Part shown: one piece after another, positions 1 through 7,650 of the stretch | Layout: the number at the start of each line of letters is the position of its first letter | Position numbering within the stretch: position 1 is the stretch's first letter | From: Aliivibrio_A kagoshimensis | GTDB taxonomy: Bacteria; Pseudomonadota; Gammaproteobacteria; Enterobacterales; Vibrionaceae | DNA length: 19,001 bases | NCBI RefSeq assembly: GCF_050337105.1 | Contig: NZ_JAKJSQ010000066.1 | Coordinates: 1 to 19,001, forward strand | Direction: 5' to 3' | Notes under the pieces: generated by a model | The model's input: the letters and a program-made list of their open reading frames with translations, nothing else | What the model was told of the DNA's origin: nothing | Database searches by the model: none | Translations under genes and position numbers: made by a program

Positions 1-1
1 G

Positions 2-169
2 GTTAGTGTACTAAATGGTAATATTTGTAATTTGTATCAGAAAAATGGTCATACTTTTTATGGCGTGGTGTTTGATACAAAAAGCCACGAGTCCATCACA
101 TCTTTACTTGCCAAACTCATTTTCGATGGTTCAAAAATGTGTTTTCCAGCCTATGATTTAGAGAAATAA
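2..169 (+). CDS. 3' end of a gene, product uncertain (possibly PilZ-like)
   Basis: An open frame enters from the left edge and stops at TAA 167-169, leaving 55 residues. The visible tail contains a YGVVFD stretch followed by a hydrophobic-charged helix (SITSLLAKLIFDG). That combination resembles the last strand and closing helix of PilZ c-di-GMP-binding domains, but the diagnostic RxxxR and D/NxSxxG motifs would lie upstream of the window. The family call is therefore a guess. No hairpin terminator follows the stop; the next start is 57 bp away on the same strand. Confidence 0.45.
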   Translation, partial: VSVLNGNICNLYQKNGHTFYGVVFDTKSHESITSLLAKLIFDGSKMCFPAYDLEK

Positions 170-188
170 TTGATTCACAATGGATATA

Positions 189-204
189 CACTGAATGGAT
201 ATGA
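189..204 (+). repeat. 16-bp repeat, copy 1
   Basis: The 16-mer CACTGAATGGATATGA occurs here, just upstream of the gene at 227, and again at 10345-10360 in the same orientation. The flank after each copy is also similarly T-rich. Both copies are intergenic. Function is unknown. Confidence 0.4.
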
Positions 205-226
205 ATGATTTTTTAAGGAAGATTTA

Positions 227-847
227 ATGAAACAACTCGCTGCTGGATTATGTTTTACTCTCTTTTCATGTGTCTCTTTGGGGGAGAGTGATTTAAAAAG
301 TAGTGACTCACCTCCGTTGTTAACGGCACCTTTGGTCCAATTTAATGTCAGTGTTGATACGAACGGAGTTGAGAAGGCGATTCAAGGAACGAATCAATCA
401 ATGGCTGATTTAGTCGAAGCCCTACAGTTGATTGGGGATAACAGGGATCTAACTCCAAAGCAGATGGAGATGATTGCTTTAACTGTCAATAATGTTAATC
501 AGTTAGCGATATCGTCGACTGGCGTTGTAGAGAAGCTACCAGAGACTATTGAACAAGCTAAACAGGCAGTGGTAACAAATAGTCAGCTTTTCTATCAGGA
601 TTTGAAATTTAAGGTTTTGTTGTTATTAGGGGGTGTCGTTGCAGCGTTAGCTGTGGTGATTATTTGTCTCTACTGGTTTGTGATCAAGCCAATGCAACAC
701 ACCATTGTAACGGCCACAGCGAATGTAATGAGCATGGCTAAAACGATAGAGTTAACAGCAACATCCCTTGAACAGAGCAATAAAACCCACGTAAAAATAT
801 TACAAAAACTGGAACAAGAGTCGCCGAAATCAACATCAACTGAATAG
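227..847 (+). CDS. Unknown protein with signal peptide and one membrane segment
   Basis: The 206-residue product starts at ATG 227, preceded by AAGGA at 215-219. Residues 1-19 look like a signal peptide (MKQLAAGLCFTLFSCVSLG). Cys15 is not in a proper lipobox, because Phe sits at -2. Residues about 20-128 are polar and predicted outside, and 129-152 form one strong hydrophobic helix. The roughly 54-residue tail (153-206) is helical and Ser/Thr/Lys rich, suggesting a short cytoplasmic coiled coil. This is a type I membrane topology of extracellular part, one TM and cytoplasmic tail, as in a minimal sensor or scaffold, but no known domain is recognised. It may be co-transcribed with the next gene 50 bp downstream. 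Confidence 0.75.
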   Translation: MKQLAAGLCFTLFSCVSLGESDLKSSDSPPLLTAPLVQFNVSVDTNGVEKAIQGTNQSMADLVEALQLIGDNRDLTPKQMEMIALTVNNVNQLAISSTGVVEKLPETIEQAKQAVVTNSQLFYQDLKFKVLLLLGGVVAALAVVIICLYWFVIKPMQHTIVTATANVMSMAKTIELTATSLEQSNKTHVKILQKLEQESPKSTSTE

Positions 848-897
848 GATAAGTTCAACTATGCTGTAAAGAGTCGTTTTTGAAAAATGAGGTATTT

Positions 898-1350
898 ATG
901 GCTATATCTACAATCATTAGTTGGTGTAAATCTTTCTTTGGTCTTCCCCCTCAACCGATTCACCGAGTTGCAACGGCTCTAACAGCGGAAGTTCCAGCTC
1001 ACACCCCTCAAACTCAATGGACTGCTCAAGAGATCGATGAAGTAGCGAAGGTCGAAAAACGTTTAGCGCACTGGGCGACACATCAAACTCAAATAAATGC
1101 CCAAATCCTCAATGCGTATTTAACGTTGGAGAGAGAAGGTTTCATTGATATCTATAAGAGTGACTTAGAGCTTGAGCTACCGAAGATGGTGAGCTTTGAA
1201 CAAAACTTTAATCAAATGAAAATCATTGCTCAACATAATCACGGGAAAATCTTTGAGGTGGATGATAATAAAGTGACGATTTGGAGAGCAGTTGAATCTG
1301 CGGTTCGTCAATATGAAAGAGAGGTTTTGGGGAGTTCAGCCTATTTGTAA
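898..1350 (+). CDS. Hypothetical protein, 150 aa
   Basis: The frame is open from a TTG at 880, but ATG 898 is the better start because TGAGG (888-892) lies 5 bp before it and TTG 880 has nothing comparable. The product begins with a short amphipathic or hydrophobic stretch (MAISTIISWCKSFFGLP), followed by a Pro/Thr-rich linker to about residue 45 and then a largely helical, charged domain with many His, Gln and Glu. No catalytic motif or named family is recognised. It follows the single-TM protein gene by 50 bp and could be its partner. The ORF is intact and well spaced, so a real gene is likely although its role is unknown. Confidence 0.7.
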   Translation: MAISTIISWCKSFFGLPPQPIHRVATALTAEVPAHTPQTQWTAQEIDEVAKVEKRLAHWATHQTQINAQILNAYLTLEREGFIDIYKSDLELELPKMVSFEQNFNQMKIIAQHNHGKIFEVDDNKVTIWRAVESAVRQYEREVLGSSAYL

Positions 1351-1370
1351 AAAAGTGGCAATTAACGCTT

Positions 1371-1392
1371 TACCTCAGCCATACTTGAGGTA
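1371..1392. other. Short perfect inverted repeat
   Basis: TACCTCA (1371-1377) pairs with TGAGGTA (1386-1392) around an 8-nt loop, between the 150-aa gene and the VOC gene. No T-run follows, so it is a poor intrinsic terminator. It may be an operator or an RNA hairpin in the VOC gene leader. Confidence 0.3.
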
Positions 1393-1437
1393 TTAACCTA
1401 GGGTCAAGATGATCAAACAATGAACTAGGAGCTTAAT

Positions 1438-1857
1438 ATGATTCAATTAGAACATGTCAATTTGGTGGTTTCTGATATTCCAAAAATGCTCACTTTTTAT
1501 CAAGCAGTTTTCCCTCACTGGTCTGTGAGAGATGAAGGGAAAGGGGAGTGGAGTGGAAAGGCGAGAAATTGGTTACACTTTGGCGATACATACCACTATC
1601 TTGCTTTGAGTGATCATGGCGAGGGTGAAAATAGAGAGCTAGCTGGACACCAAGTTGGCTTAGCGCATTTTGCTTATGTGACCGATGATATTGATGGTGT
1701 GATCAGTCGGTTGCATGCGGCAGGCTATGAGATTGCTAAACCTGGAGCGGATGAACCTTATCGACGAAATGTGTATTTTGTCGATCCAGCAGGTTTTGAA
1801 GTTGAGTTTGTGCAGTATCTAAGTGATGTACCGGCTCTGAGAAACCAATCCAGCTAA
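1438..1857 (+). CDS. VOC-family (glyoxalase/bleomycin-resistance fold) protein
   Basis: This is a 139-residue single-unit vicinal-oxygen-chelate protein. It opens with IQLEHVNLVVSDIPKMLTFY, the classic first beta-alpha unit with the metal-ligand His at residue 6. The second half carries GLAHFAYVTDDID (second His near residue 77) and ends with VYFVDPAGFEVEFVQY, whose Glu supplies the usual third or fourth ligand. Such proteins work as dimers that bind a divalent metal, and members range from lyases and dioxygenases to antibiotic-binding proteins, so the substrate cannot be named. The start is supported by AGGAG at 1427-1431. It appears to stand alone: 87 bp from the gene before and 91 bp from the next. 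Confidence 0.88.
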   Translation: MIQLEHVNLVVSDIPKMLTFYQAVFPHWSVRDEGKGEWSGKARNWLHFGDTYHYLALSDHGEGENRELAGHQVGLAHFAYVTDDIDGVISRLHAAGYEIAKPGADEPYRRNVYFVDPAGFEVEFVQYLSDVPALRNQSS

Positions 1858-1948
1858 AGAGGGGGGATTGTGCTCAATGTTACTGGGTGTTGATTCAGTA
1901 ATATGTTATTGTCTTTACTATCAATAAACTTTTTATTCGTTGATTTTT

Positions 1949-2467
1949 ATGGACTACTCTGTTGTTGGTCAAGGGCTAGGGTTACTTAGCTTTGCTTTGG
2001 GTATACTTTCATTCAAACAAAGAAATGATCGAAGGTTAAAAATCATGATGGTGATTTTTAACCTTAACCATATGGTGCACTTCATCCTACTTGGTTCCAT
2101 GTCATCGGCATTTGGTTCATTTGTATCGACGCTAAGAACTGGCACCTCTATCTATACCTCCTCAAGATATGTAGCGTTTGGCTTTATTATATTGGCCGTC
2201 GGTTTAGGCAGTTTAACCATCAATTCTCTATGGGATTGCTTGCCAATGATCGGGGTGTCGATTGGAACCTATGCACTGTTTATTTTGCGAGGCATTTCAA
2301 TGCGAATATGCCTACTGTTTGGATCCATAGTATGGCTAATCAATAATATTATTGTGGGGTCAATTGGCGGGATAATGTTAGAGGCAACAGTGATTATTTT
2401 TAATTTAAGGACGATATACTGTTTGAGCTGCAGCCGCAAAGAAGCAGCTGCAACTACATCAGGTTAA
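1949..2467 (+). CDS. ygjV: YgjV-family inner membrane protein
   Basis: The product of about 172 residues is almost entirely hydrophobic, with five or so membrane helices and short loops. The SFKQRNDRRLKIMM loop after the first helix, the following NLNHMVHFILLG segment and the RTGTSIY loop match the layout of the YgjV (Imp-YgjV) family of bacterial inner membrane proteins, whose biochemical role is not established. ATG 1949 is preferred over an in-frame TTG at 1940; neither has a clear Shine-Dalgarno, and the leader is very T-rich. The C-terminus is polar (CSRKEAAATTSG). It converges on the helicase gene and the two stop regions overlap by 4 bp, leaving no room for a terminator between them. 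Confidence 0.8.
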   Translation: MDYSVVGQGLGLLSFALGILSFKQRNDRRLKIMMVIFNLNHMVHFILLGSMSSAFGSFVSTLRTGTSIYTSSRYVAFGFIILAVGLGSLTINSLWDCLPMIGVSIGTYALFILRGISMRICLLFGSIVWLINNIIVGSIGGIMLEATVIIFNLRTIYCLSCSRKEAAATTSG

Positions 2468-3651
2468 GATTTTCGTCTGTTTTTCGGTACGTAATTTAAA
2501 ATCGAAACAGGCACCTCTTTTCTTGGCGCAAACCCCTCTACCTCCTTACGAATGATTAAATGACCTAAGCGGCTCTCAATCGCGCAAAGGTTTTTAAAAT
2601 CATCTTTAGAAACAAATGAGATCGCCTCCCCAGAGGCTCCCGCTCGGCCTGTACGACCAATACGGTGTACATAATCCTCAGCAGGGAAGGGAAGATCATA
2701 GTTGACCACACGAGTTAGATCGTCGATATCGATACCACGAGCCGCAATGCCTGTCGCGATCAACAGTTTGAGTCGGCCTGCTTTAAAATCAGATAGAACT
2801 TTAGCGCGCGCATCTTGGCTACGACCACTGTGTATAGCCTCGGCTGTGATGCCGCGCTTTTCAAGTTGGGTAACCAGTTTGGCAGCGCCATGTTTGGTTT
2901 CAATAAAAATAAGGGCTTGGTCCCACTCATTCTCTTGAATTAGGTGACTAAGTAGTGCCGATTTTTTATCTTTGTCAACGGTGATTAACCACTGATCAAT
3001 CTTAGGTTGAGCTGAAGTATCACGATCGATTGAAATTTCTACAGGATGGCTAATGGCTGTTTTGGCCAGTGCTCGCACCTGATTTGAGAGAGTGGCAGAG
3101 AATAATAAGTTTTGTCGATCGAGCGGCAGACGTTCGAGAATCTTATTAATGTCCTCGATAAATCCCATATCCAACATTCTATCTGCTTCATCTAAGACCA
3201 GAATCTCTAACTCATCAAAATGTATCGCTCGTTGAGTGTACATATCAAGCAGTCGTCCTGGAGTGGCTACCAGAATATCAACACCGTCAATTAACTTCTG
3301 TTTTTGAGGCTTGTAATCGACACCGCCATACATCGCCAAAGAGGTTAAAGAGAGATATTTGCTGTATTGAGTGATGTTCTCTTCTACCTGAACGGCAAGC
3401 TCGCGGGTTGGCGTTAAAATCAAAGCGCGAACACGTTTTGCTCGAGCTTGGTAGCCATCATCTAACAGTTGTAAAATCGGCAAGACAAAACTGGCGGTTT
3501 TTCCAGTTCCAGTTTGCGCGGCTGCAATGAGATTTTTACCCGTCAGAATGGTTGGAATCGCCTTCTCTTGAATTGGTGTTGGGGCTGAATAGCCGAGGTC
3601 GTCGATGGCGTTTAAAATCGGATCACTTAATCCAAGTTGGGAGAATGGCAT
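2464..3651 (-). CDS. rhlE: DEAD-box ATP-dependent RNA helicase, RhlE type
   Basis: This 395-residue helicase has all canonical motifs in order: Q motif (GYSAPTPIQ, 20-28), Walker A AQTGTGKT (45-52), PTRELA (81-86), DEAD (154-157), SAT (185-187), ARGID (304-308) and HRIGRTGR (329-336). The N-terminus (MPFSQLGLSDPILNAI) resembles E. coli RhlE. Such enzymes unwind short RNA duplexes and act in ribosome assembly and RNA turnover. The basic tail after the core is short (ends PKNRRKS), so the long Arg-rich tail of some RhlE/SrmB proteins is missing. It lies 42 bp after the response regulator gene on the same strand with no visible terminator between, so it may be the last gene of the two-component operon. 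Confidence 0.92.
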   Translation of the reverse strand: MPFSQLGLSDPILNAIDDLGYSAPTPIQEKAIPTILTGKNLIAAAQTGTGKTASFVLPILQLLDDGYQARAKRVRALILTPTRELAVQVEENITQYSKYLSLTSLAMYGGVDYKPQKQKLIDGVDILVATPGRLLDMYTQRAIHFDELEILVLDEADRMLDMGFIEDINKILERLPLDRQNLLFSATLSNQVRALAKTAISHPVEISIDRDTSAQPKIDQWLITVDKDKKSALLSHLIQENEWDQALIFIETKHGAAKLVTQLEKRGITAEAIHSGRSQDARAKVLSDFKAGRLKLLIATGIAARGIDIDDLTRVVNYDLPFPAEDYVHRIGRTGRAGASGEAISFVSKDDFKNLCAIESRLGHLIIRKEVEGFAPRKEVPVSILNYVPKNRRKS

Positions 3652-3693
3652 GGGTCGTCTCAGGTAAGGGATAAATAGGTATGAATGATTATT

Positions 3694-4386
3694 CTACCAC
3701 GCCCCCGGAGCTAATACGTATCCTTTATTTCGGACGGTCTTGATGCGAGGATTCACTTGGTCATTATCATTCAGTTTTTTTCGTAGCTGGCTTATTCGGT
3801 TATCAATGCCACGCTCTAATCCATCAAACTCTTTGCCAAAGAGAAGAATAGATATTTGGTCTCGAGAGAGTATTTGTCCCGCATTTTTTGCCAATATTTC
3901 CAGTAGATCAAACTCTGCGCTAGTGAGGTGTATGTTTATATTTTCGAGAGAGACTTTTCGGTTGAGTGAGTCAATCAATAACCCACCAAACTGCAAGTGT
4001 TGCATTGTTGCTTCTGCGGGGAGGGAGCGACGAAGAAATGATTTGATTTTGGCTAAGAGTAGACGAGGTTTGATGGGTTTTATTAGGTAGTCATCGGCGC
4101 CCACTTCAAGACCGACAATCTGATCGATGTCATCCTCTTTTGCTGTGAACATTAAGATATAACCGTTATAAGAAGGGCGAATATCACGGCAAATGCTGAT
4201 ACCATCTTTTCCTGGTAACATCACATCGAGCAGGATTAAAGAGGGTTGTTCGGTTAACACTCTTTTTTCTGCCAACAATCCATTTGACTCATAAGAGGAA
4301 TTGAAGTTCTCTTGTTGTAAGTAATCGCAAATTGATTCGGCGATATCGATATCATCTTCAATGACAAGAATGCTTTGACGGTTCAT
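3694..4386 (-). CDS. OmpR-family response regulator, RstA-like
   Basis: The product has a receiver domain (about 1-118) with the acidic pair D11/D12, phospho-acceptor D54 in LLDVMLPGKDG, T81 and K103, followed by a winged-helix DNA-binding domain (about 133-230). Two stretches match E. coli RstA closely: LPGKDGISICRDIR and the C-terminal RIKTVRNKGYVLAP ending in AW. ATG 4386 is chosen because GGAAG (4392-4396, minus sense) lies 5 bp before it; the in-frame ATG at 4398 has no ribosome site. It is the third gene of the operon, 21 bp after the intact histidine kinase, its likely phosphodonor. It probably binds 10-bp-phased direct repeats such as those at 7626-7650. The symbol is withheld because a second, canonical rstA may exist elsewhere. 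Confidence 0.9.
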   Translation of the reverse strand: MNRQSILVIEDDIDIAESICDYLQQENFNSSYESNGLLAEKRVLTEQPSLILLDVMLPGKDGISICRDIRPSYNGYILMFTAKEDDIDQIVGLEVGADDYLIKPIKPRLLLAKIKSFLRRSLPAEATMQHLQFGGLLIDSLNRKVSLENINIHLTSAEFDLLEILAKNAGQILSRDQISILLFGKEFDGLERGIDNRISQLRKKLNDNDQVNPRIKTVRNKGYVLAPGAW

Positions 4387-4407
4387 TTTTACTTCCATTT
4401 AAACACG

Positions 4408-6033
4408 TTAACGAGGCACTACTATTGGAATGGTGATTTTTACATTTACCCCGCCAATACTGCAATCTTCAATCCATACACTGCCATGATGCCAGAGAAC
4501 AATTTGTTTCACAATTGCCAAGCCAAGTCCGGTTCCCCCTGAATTACGAGAACGGCTATGATCTAAACGAAAAAAGGGTTCAAATACTTTATTTTTATAC
4601 TCATCGTCGATTGAAGGGCCATCATTCCCAATACTGATCAAACATTGGTTTCCCAAGATTTTAGTATGTATTCTGATGCTTGTGGAGGCGTGTTTATAGG
4701 CATTTCTAATAACGTTATCAATCATTCTTTTGAAATAGAAACGTTCAATATTGACTAAGATTTCGGGTGATAAATGAGTGATGCTAATGGTTGTGAAGTG
4801 TTTATTGTCGATCCACTCTTGATTGTTTTCATTGAACCATGTTGTTAGGTCTGTTGTGACAAATTCAAAGCTAGGCTGCTCTTGATCAAAGCGAGCATAT
4901 AACTCCATTTCATCAGACATTATTCTCATTTCTGTAATAGCATTTTCAATACGATTGATCTGTTTGTCACTCTGTTTTGACGATGGATTTCTAAGGAGTT
5001 CAATCGCAAATTCAATTCGTGTTAATGGCGTTCTAAGTTCATGAGATACGGCGCTATTTAACATGATGTTATTGTCATAAAGAGTCTCAACTTTTTTTGC
5101 CATTTTATTAAATATAACGGCTAAACCATTTAAGTTACTGCCTTTAAAAATTGAAGACCGGCTAGATAAATCCCCATTACCAAACTGCTTAGTTGCTTTG
5201 AGTAGTGAGGCTGAAGTACGCCAGGAAGGAAGCAACCAAATGATCACAGGCAAAAAAAGGGATATACCGATCAGAATAAAAAAGCGTAACAATATATCAT
5301 TATTTACACTCTCTTCGATGACACTATAAAGTGGACCAATGCTCACGACAGTATCGTGATTGGGAATCTTTTTTAAGATATATTCCGGTATTCCTCGCTG
5401 AAATTTTGGGTCAAAATATTGAAAAACAATATCTTGGTTAAGTAAAACAGTACGTTGTATTTCTGAGATTTTAGGGTCGTTTAAGGTGGTCATTTCAATA
5501 GAAACAGCAAAGTACTGGTCTATCTGTTTTATTCGGTCTAGCCATTCGGTCGAAGGTATAACTAAAAGTTCTTGAAAGATCAGGTTTAGAACTGCGGTAA
5601 TCTCATCATGTTTAGGGGATTGATGAATTTGATCAGCAGTATCCATATCACCGACGATTAATACCAATCCTTCATCATTTAGCTGATGGTAGAGTTCAGT
5701 TTTATCAGCGATAAACAGAGTTTGCCCTAATGCTAATATTTCAGATTGCTGTGAGGTAAATGACAACTGATCTTTTGTTTTCAGCATCAACTCGTAATTA
5801 AATTTTGATTGCAGTCCATTCAGAGCTTCAATTTGTTCATCTTGGTCAATGGTATTGAGGTGTTCAACAAGCATGGATACAGGGCCTGCAGAGCGATAGA
5901 TCTCTATTTTTTCAAGATAATCAGTTTGCTCTAGCCACAATGAGTTGAGGATAGGAAGTAAAAAAGTAAAGCTGACAAATACGGCCAATGAAATAATGAA
6001 TATTAATTGTATTAATATATTACGAAAGAACAT
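4408..6033 (-). CDS. Sensor histidine kinase, RstB-like, with enlarged periplasmic domain
   Basis: This 541-residue membrane kinase is laid out as TM1 (about 5-29), periplasmic domain (30-248), TM2 (about 249-268), HAMP (about 269-322), DHp with H331 in SHELRTPL, and a catalytic domain with N-box N440/N444, NDGPSI (470-475), F-box FEPFFRLD (484-491) and GGTGLGLAI (499-507). The FRLDHSRSRNSGGTGLGLAIV stretch and WLLPSWR after TM2 resemble E. coli RstB. The protein is longer than RstB (about 433 aa) because the periplasmic part holds two similar sensor units (about 78-129 and 174-234), the second ending VVSIGPL like RstB. The G1 box reads DGPSI where DGPGI is usual. ATG 6033 has GGAG 8 bp upstream. 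It starts inside the end of the preceding paralogue (14-bp overlap), implying translational coupling. Confidence 0.9.
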   Translation of the reverse strand: MFFRNILIQLIFIISLAVFVSFTFLLPILNSLWLEQTDYLEKIEIYRSAGPVSMLVEHLNTIDQDEQIEALNGLQSKFNYELMLKTKDQLSFTSQQSEILALGQTLFIADKTELYHQLNDEGLVLIVGDMDTADQIHQSPKHDEITAVLNLIFQELLVIPSTEWLDRIKQIDQYFAVSIEMTTLNDPKISEIQRTVLLNQDIVFQYFDPKFQRGIPEYILKKIPNHDTVVSIGPLYSVIEESVNNDILLRFFILIGISLFLPVIIWLLPSWRTSASLLKATKQFGNGDLSSRSSIFKGSNLNGLAVIFNKMAKKVETLYDNNIMLNSAVSHELRTPLTRIEFAIELLRNPSSKQSDKQINRIENAITEMRIMSDEMELYARFDQEQPSFEFVTTDLTTWFNENNQEWIDNKHFTTISITHLSPEILVNIERFYFKRMIDNVIRNAYKHASTSIRIHTKILGNQCLISIGNDGPSIDDEYKNKVFEPFFRLDHSRSRNSGGTGLGLAIVKQIVLWHHGSVWIEDCSIGGVNVKITIPIVVPR

Positions 6034-7558
6034 TGGGTATCTCCAGCGTGATTGTACCAGTTAACTGGTTCCGAATAATTTGTCCTTTACACTGTTGAGC
6101 AAGTTGCAATAAATACTGCTCAGTAAGACCTGTGAGCGTATTCATATTAGTTTCACTATTGTTTTGGTAAGTGGTGATTTGGCTCATTTTCGGGTTGAGA
6201 GTGATGCATAGTTCCAACGCGTTAGGGGTTTGTTGGCAAAGACGTAACATGTTTATGACCGCTATGTTTAAATAGTAAGGATCTGCATCTATGCCAAACT
6301 TTGACTCTTTATCATTTATTGAATGTTTAATAACCAGCTGTTTATCAAACAGTGCTTTCCATTGTTTAGATTGTCCGTTTATCCACTGAATCAATTTAAT
6401 GTGAATAATATTTAGGCTCTCTTTTTCCCGATTAAATTTTCCAATTGCGAGAATCAAAGAGGCGATATCCCGCATATCATTAACTGATTGTTCCATTTGA
6501 TCTAAGATTTCACCTTGAGGGGCGGTATTTTTTACATATTGATTTAATTGCGACTCTATAATGTCTAATGGTTGTCTGAGTGCTCTTGAGGAGAGACGAA
6601 TCAACTGTTGATTATTAGTAAAAAGCTGTTCAGTCCTTTGCGCCATTTGATTGAATGTACGTGCTTGAGGGTTGAGTAAGCTAGCAAACAGTATAGGCAT
6701 TCGACTTGAGTAATCTTGATCGCTGAATTTACTGGTCACCTGCGTTAAGTGATTCGTTGAGCGCCAAGTCGGTAATAGCCACAACAATAGGATCAACGCG
6801 ATGAAGGCTCCGATGGTTAGAAAAATTACAATGTTTCCAGCTATAATTTTTTCAGTAATGTAGAGAGCAATAGGCCCGCCGGTTAAAACACTGCCGTTGG
6901 GAAGTTGTTGATAAAAATAGTCAATTCCAGAACCATGCTCATAGCCTCCTTGTGCTGTCAGGGTCACTAACTTTCCTTCCTTTAACTGTTTTATTTCATC
7001 GTTGGGTAACGATACTTCCGTAATGGAGACAATGGATATAGGGTAACGAAAATTGCGTGATAATTGTTTCGTAAGGGCTTCCCAGTGCTCGATGGGCGTG
7101 GCATTAAGTTTTTGGGTAAGCATAAAAGCTGTCCCCATGATTTCACGTTGAGCGAAGGATAAGGCCGATGCTTTGGGGTTATCAGCATTACCTAAGATAA
7201 GAACACGTTCATCCTGTTCTAACATCATGTATGAAAAGAGGGTATCAGGGTGAACCCAAAAACTCTTTTTTGTAAGCGTGTCAATTTGAGCCTCAGTAAG
7301 ATCGGTATTACTCAAATACTGGATACTGACATCATATGGAAAGTTATCCAGATTAACGTTAATCGCATCCTCGTCTTTTGCTCGAGAATTTAGTTGTTCA
7401 GCAAGCACGCTAGCAACGCCTTGACTTCTTAACGTTTGAAATTTGATTTTTCCCGGCTGTAACCAAATTGGCTCTAGTAGCGGCATGACGTAATTGGGTA
7501 CAGCATAAAAAAGCAATAACATAATGGACAACAGTTGTACGATAAAAAAACGATTCAA
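6020..7558 (-). CDS. Degenerate histidine kinase paralogue (predicted pseudokinase)
   Basis: This 512-residue protein has the same plan as the kinase that follows it: TM1 (about 5-29), double-unit periplasmic domain (30-238), TM2 (about 239-262), WLLPTWR linker, HAMP-like segment, DHp-like helices and a C-terminal ATPase-like remnant. Catalytic residues are gone. At the H-box the aligned sequence reads SRALRQPL, so the phospho-acceptor His (H331 in the partner) is R325 and the next Glu is A326. The N-box keeps N436 but the second Asn is L440, and no DxGxG or GxGLGL motif remains near the C-terminus. The start is TTG 7558 with GAGGG upstream; the next Met (residue 13) would cut TM1. The frame is fully open, so it looks selected rather than decayed. 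It is the first gene of the operon and probably modulates the intact kinase. Confidence 0.88.
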   Translation of the reverse strand: MNRFFIVQLLSIMLLLFYAVPNYVMPLLEPIWLQPGKIKFQTLRSQGVASVLAEQLNSRAKDEDAINVNLDNFPYDVSIQYLSNTDLTEAQIDTLTKKSFWVHPDTLFSYMMLEQDERVLILGNADNPKASALSFAQREIMGTAFMLTQKLNATPIEHWEALTKQLSRNFRYPISIVSITEVSLPNDEIKQLKEGKLVTLTAQGGYEHGSGIDYFYQQLPNGSVLTGGPIALYITEKIIAGNIVIFLTIGAFIALILLLWLLPTWRSTNHLTQVTSKFSDQDYSSRMPILFASLLNPQARTFNQMAQRTEQLFTNNQQLIRLSSRALRQPLDIIESQLNQYVKNTAPQGEILDQMEQSVNDMRDIASLILAIGKFNREKESLNIIHIKLIQWINGQSKQWKALFDKQLVIKHSINDKESKFGIDADPYYLNIAVINMLRLCQQTPNALELCITLNPKMSQITTYQNNSETNMNTLTGLTEQYLLQLAQQCKGQIIRNQLTGTITLEIPNVLS

Positions 7559-7611
7559 TGCCTATCCCTCGCATCGGAAATATGGAGCAATCCTATCATT
7601 TTAAATCCAAA

Positions 7612-7650
7612 CGACAGGCGTGAAATGTCGACTTTTGTCAGGTTTTGTCA
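7612..7650. promoter_or_regulatory. Predicted response-regulator operator (10-bp-phased repeats)
   Basis: TTTTGTCA occurs at 7633-7640 and 7643-7650, and a third related unit (AAATGTCG) at 7623-7630, so TGTC repeats at 7626, 7636 and 7646 with exact 10-bp phasing. CGACA at 7612-7616 also forms an inverted copy of 7626-7630. Same-face direct repeats one helical turn apart are the usual target of OmpR-family regulators. The site lies in the divergent region between the two-component operon and the outer-membrane protein gene. It overlaps the -35 of a candidate rightward promoter and sits just upstream of a weak leftward one (-10 TAAAAT, minus sense, 7598-7603). Binding is inferred, not shown. 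Confidence 0.6.

Noticed and set aside
1880..1901. TTACTG/CAGTAA hairpin as terminator of the VOC gene
   Set aside because: It has a 6-bp AT-rich stem with a 10-nt loop and a poor T-tract, too weak to support.
2426..2449. AGCTGC/GCAGCT hairpin as a terminator for the YgjV gene
   Set aside because: It lies inside the coding region with a 12-nt loop and no T-run after it.
6020..7558. The 512-aa kinase-like gene as a decayed pseudogene
   Set aside because: There are no internal stops or frameshifts over 512 codons, it has a ribosome site, its membrane and sensor architecture is preserved, and it overlaps the next gene. Loss is confined to catalytic residues, which fits a pseudokinase better.
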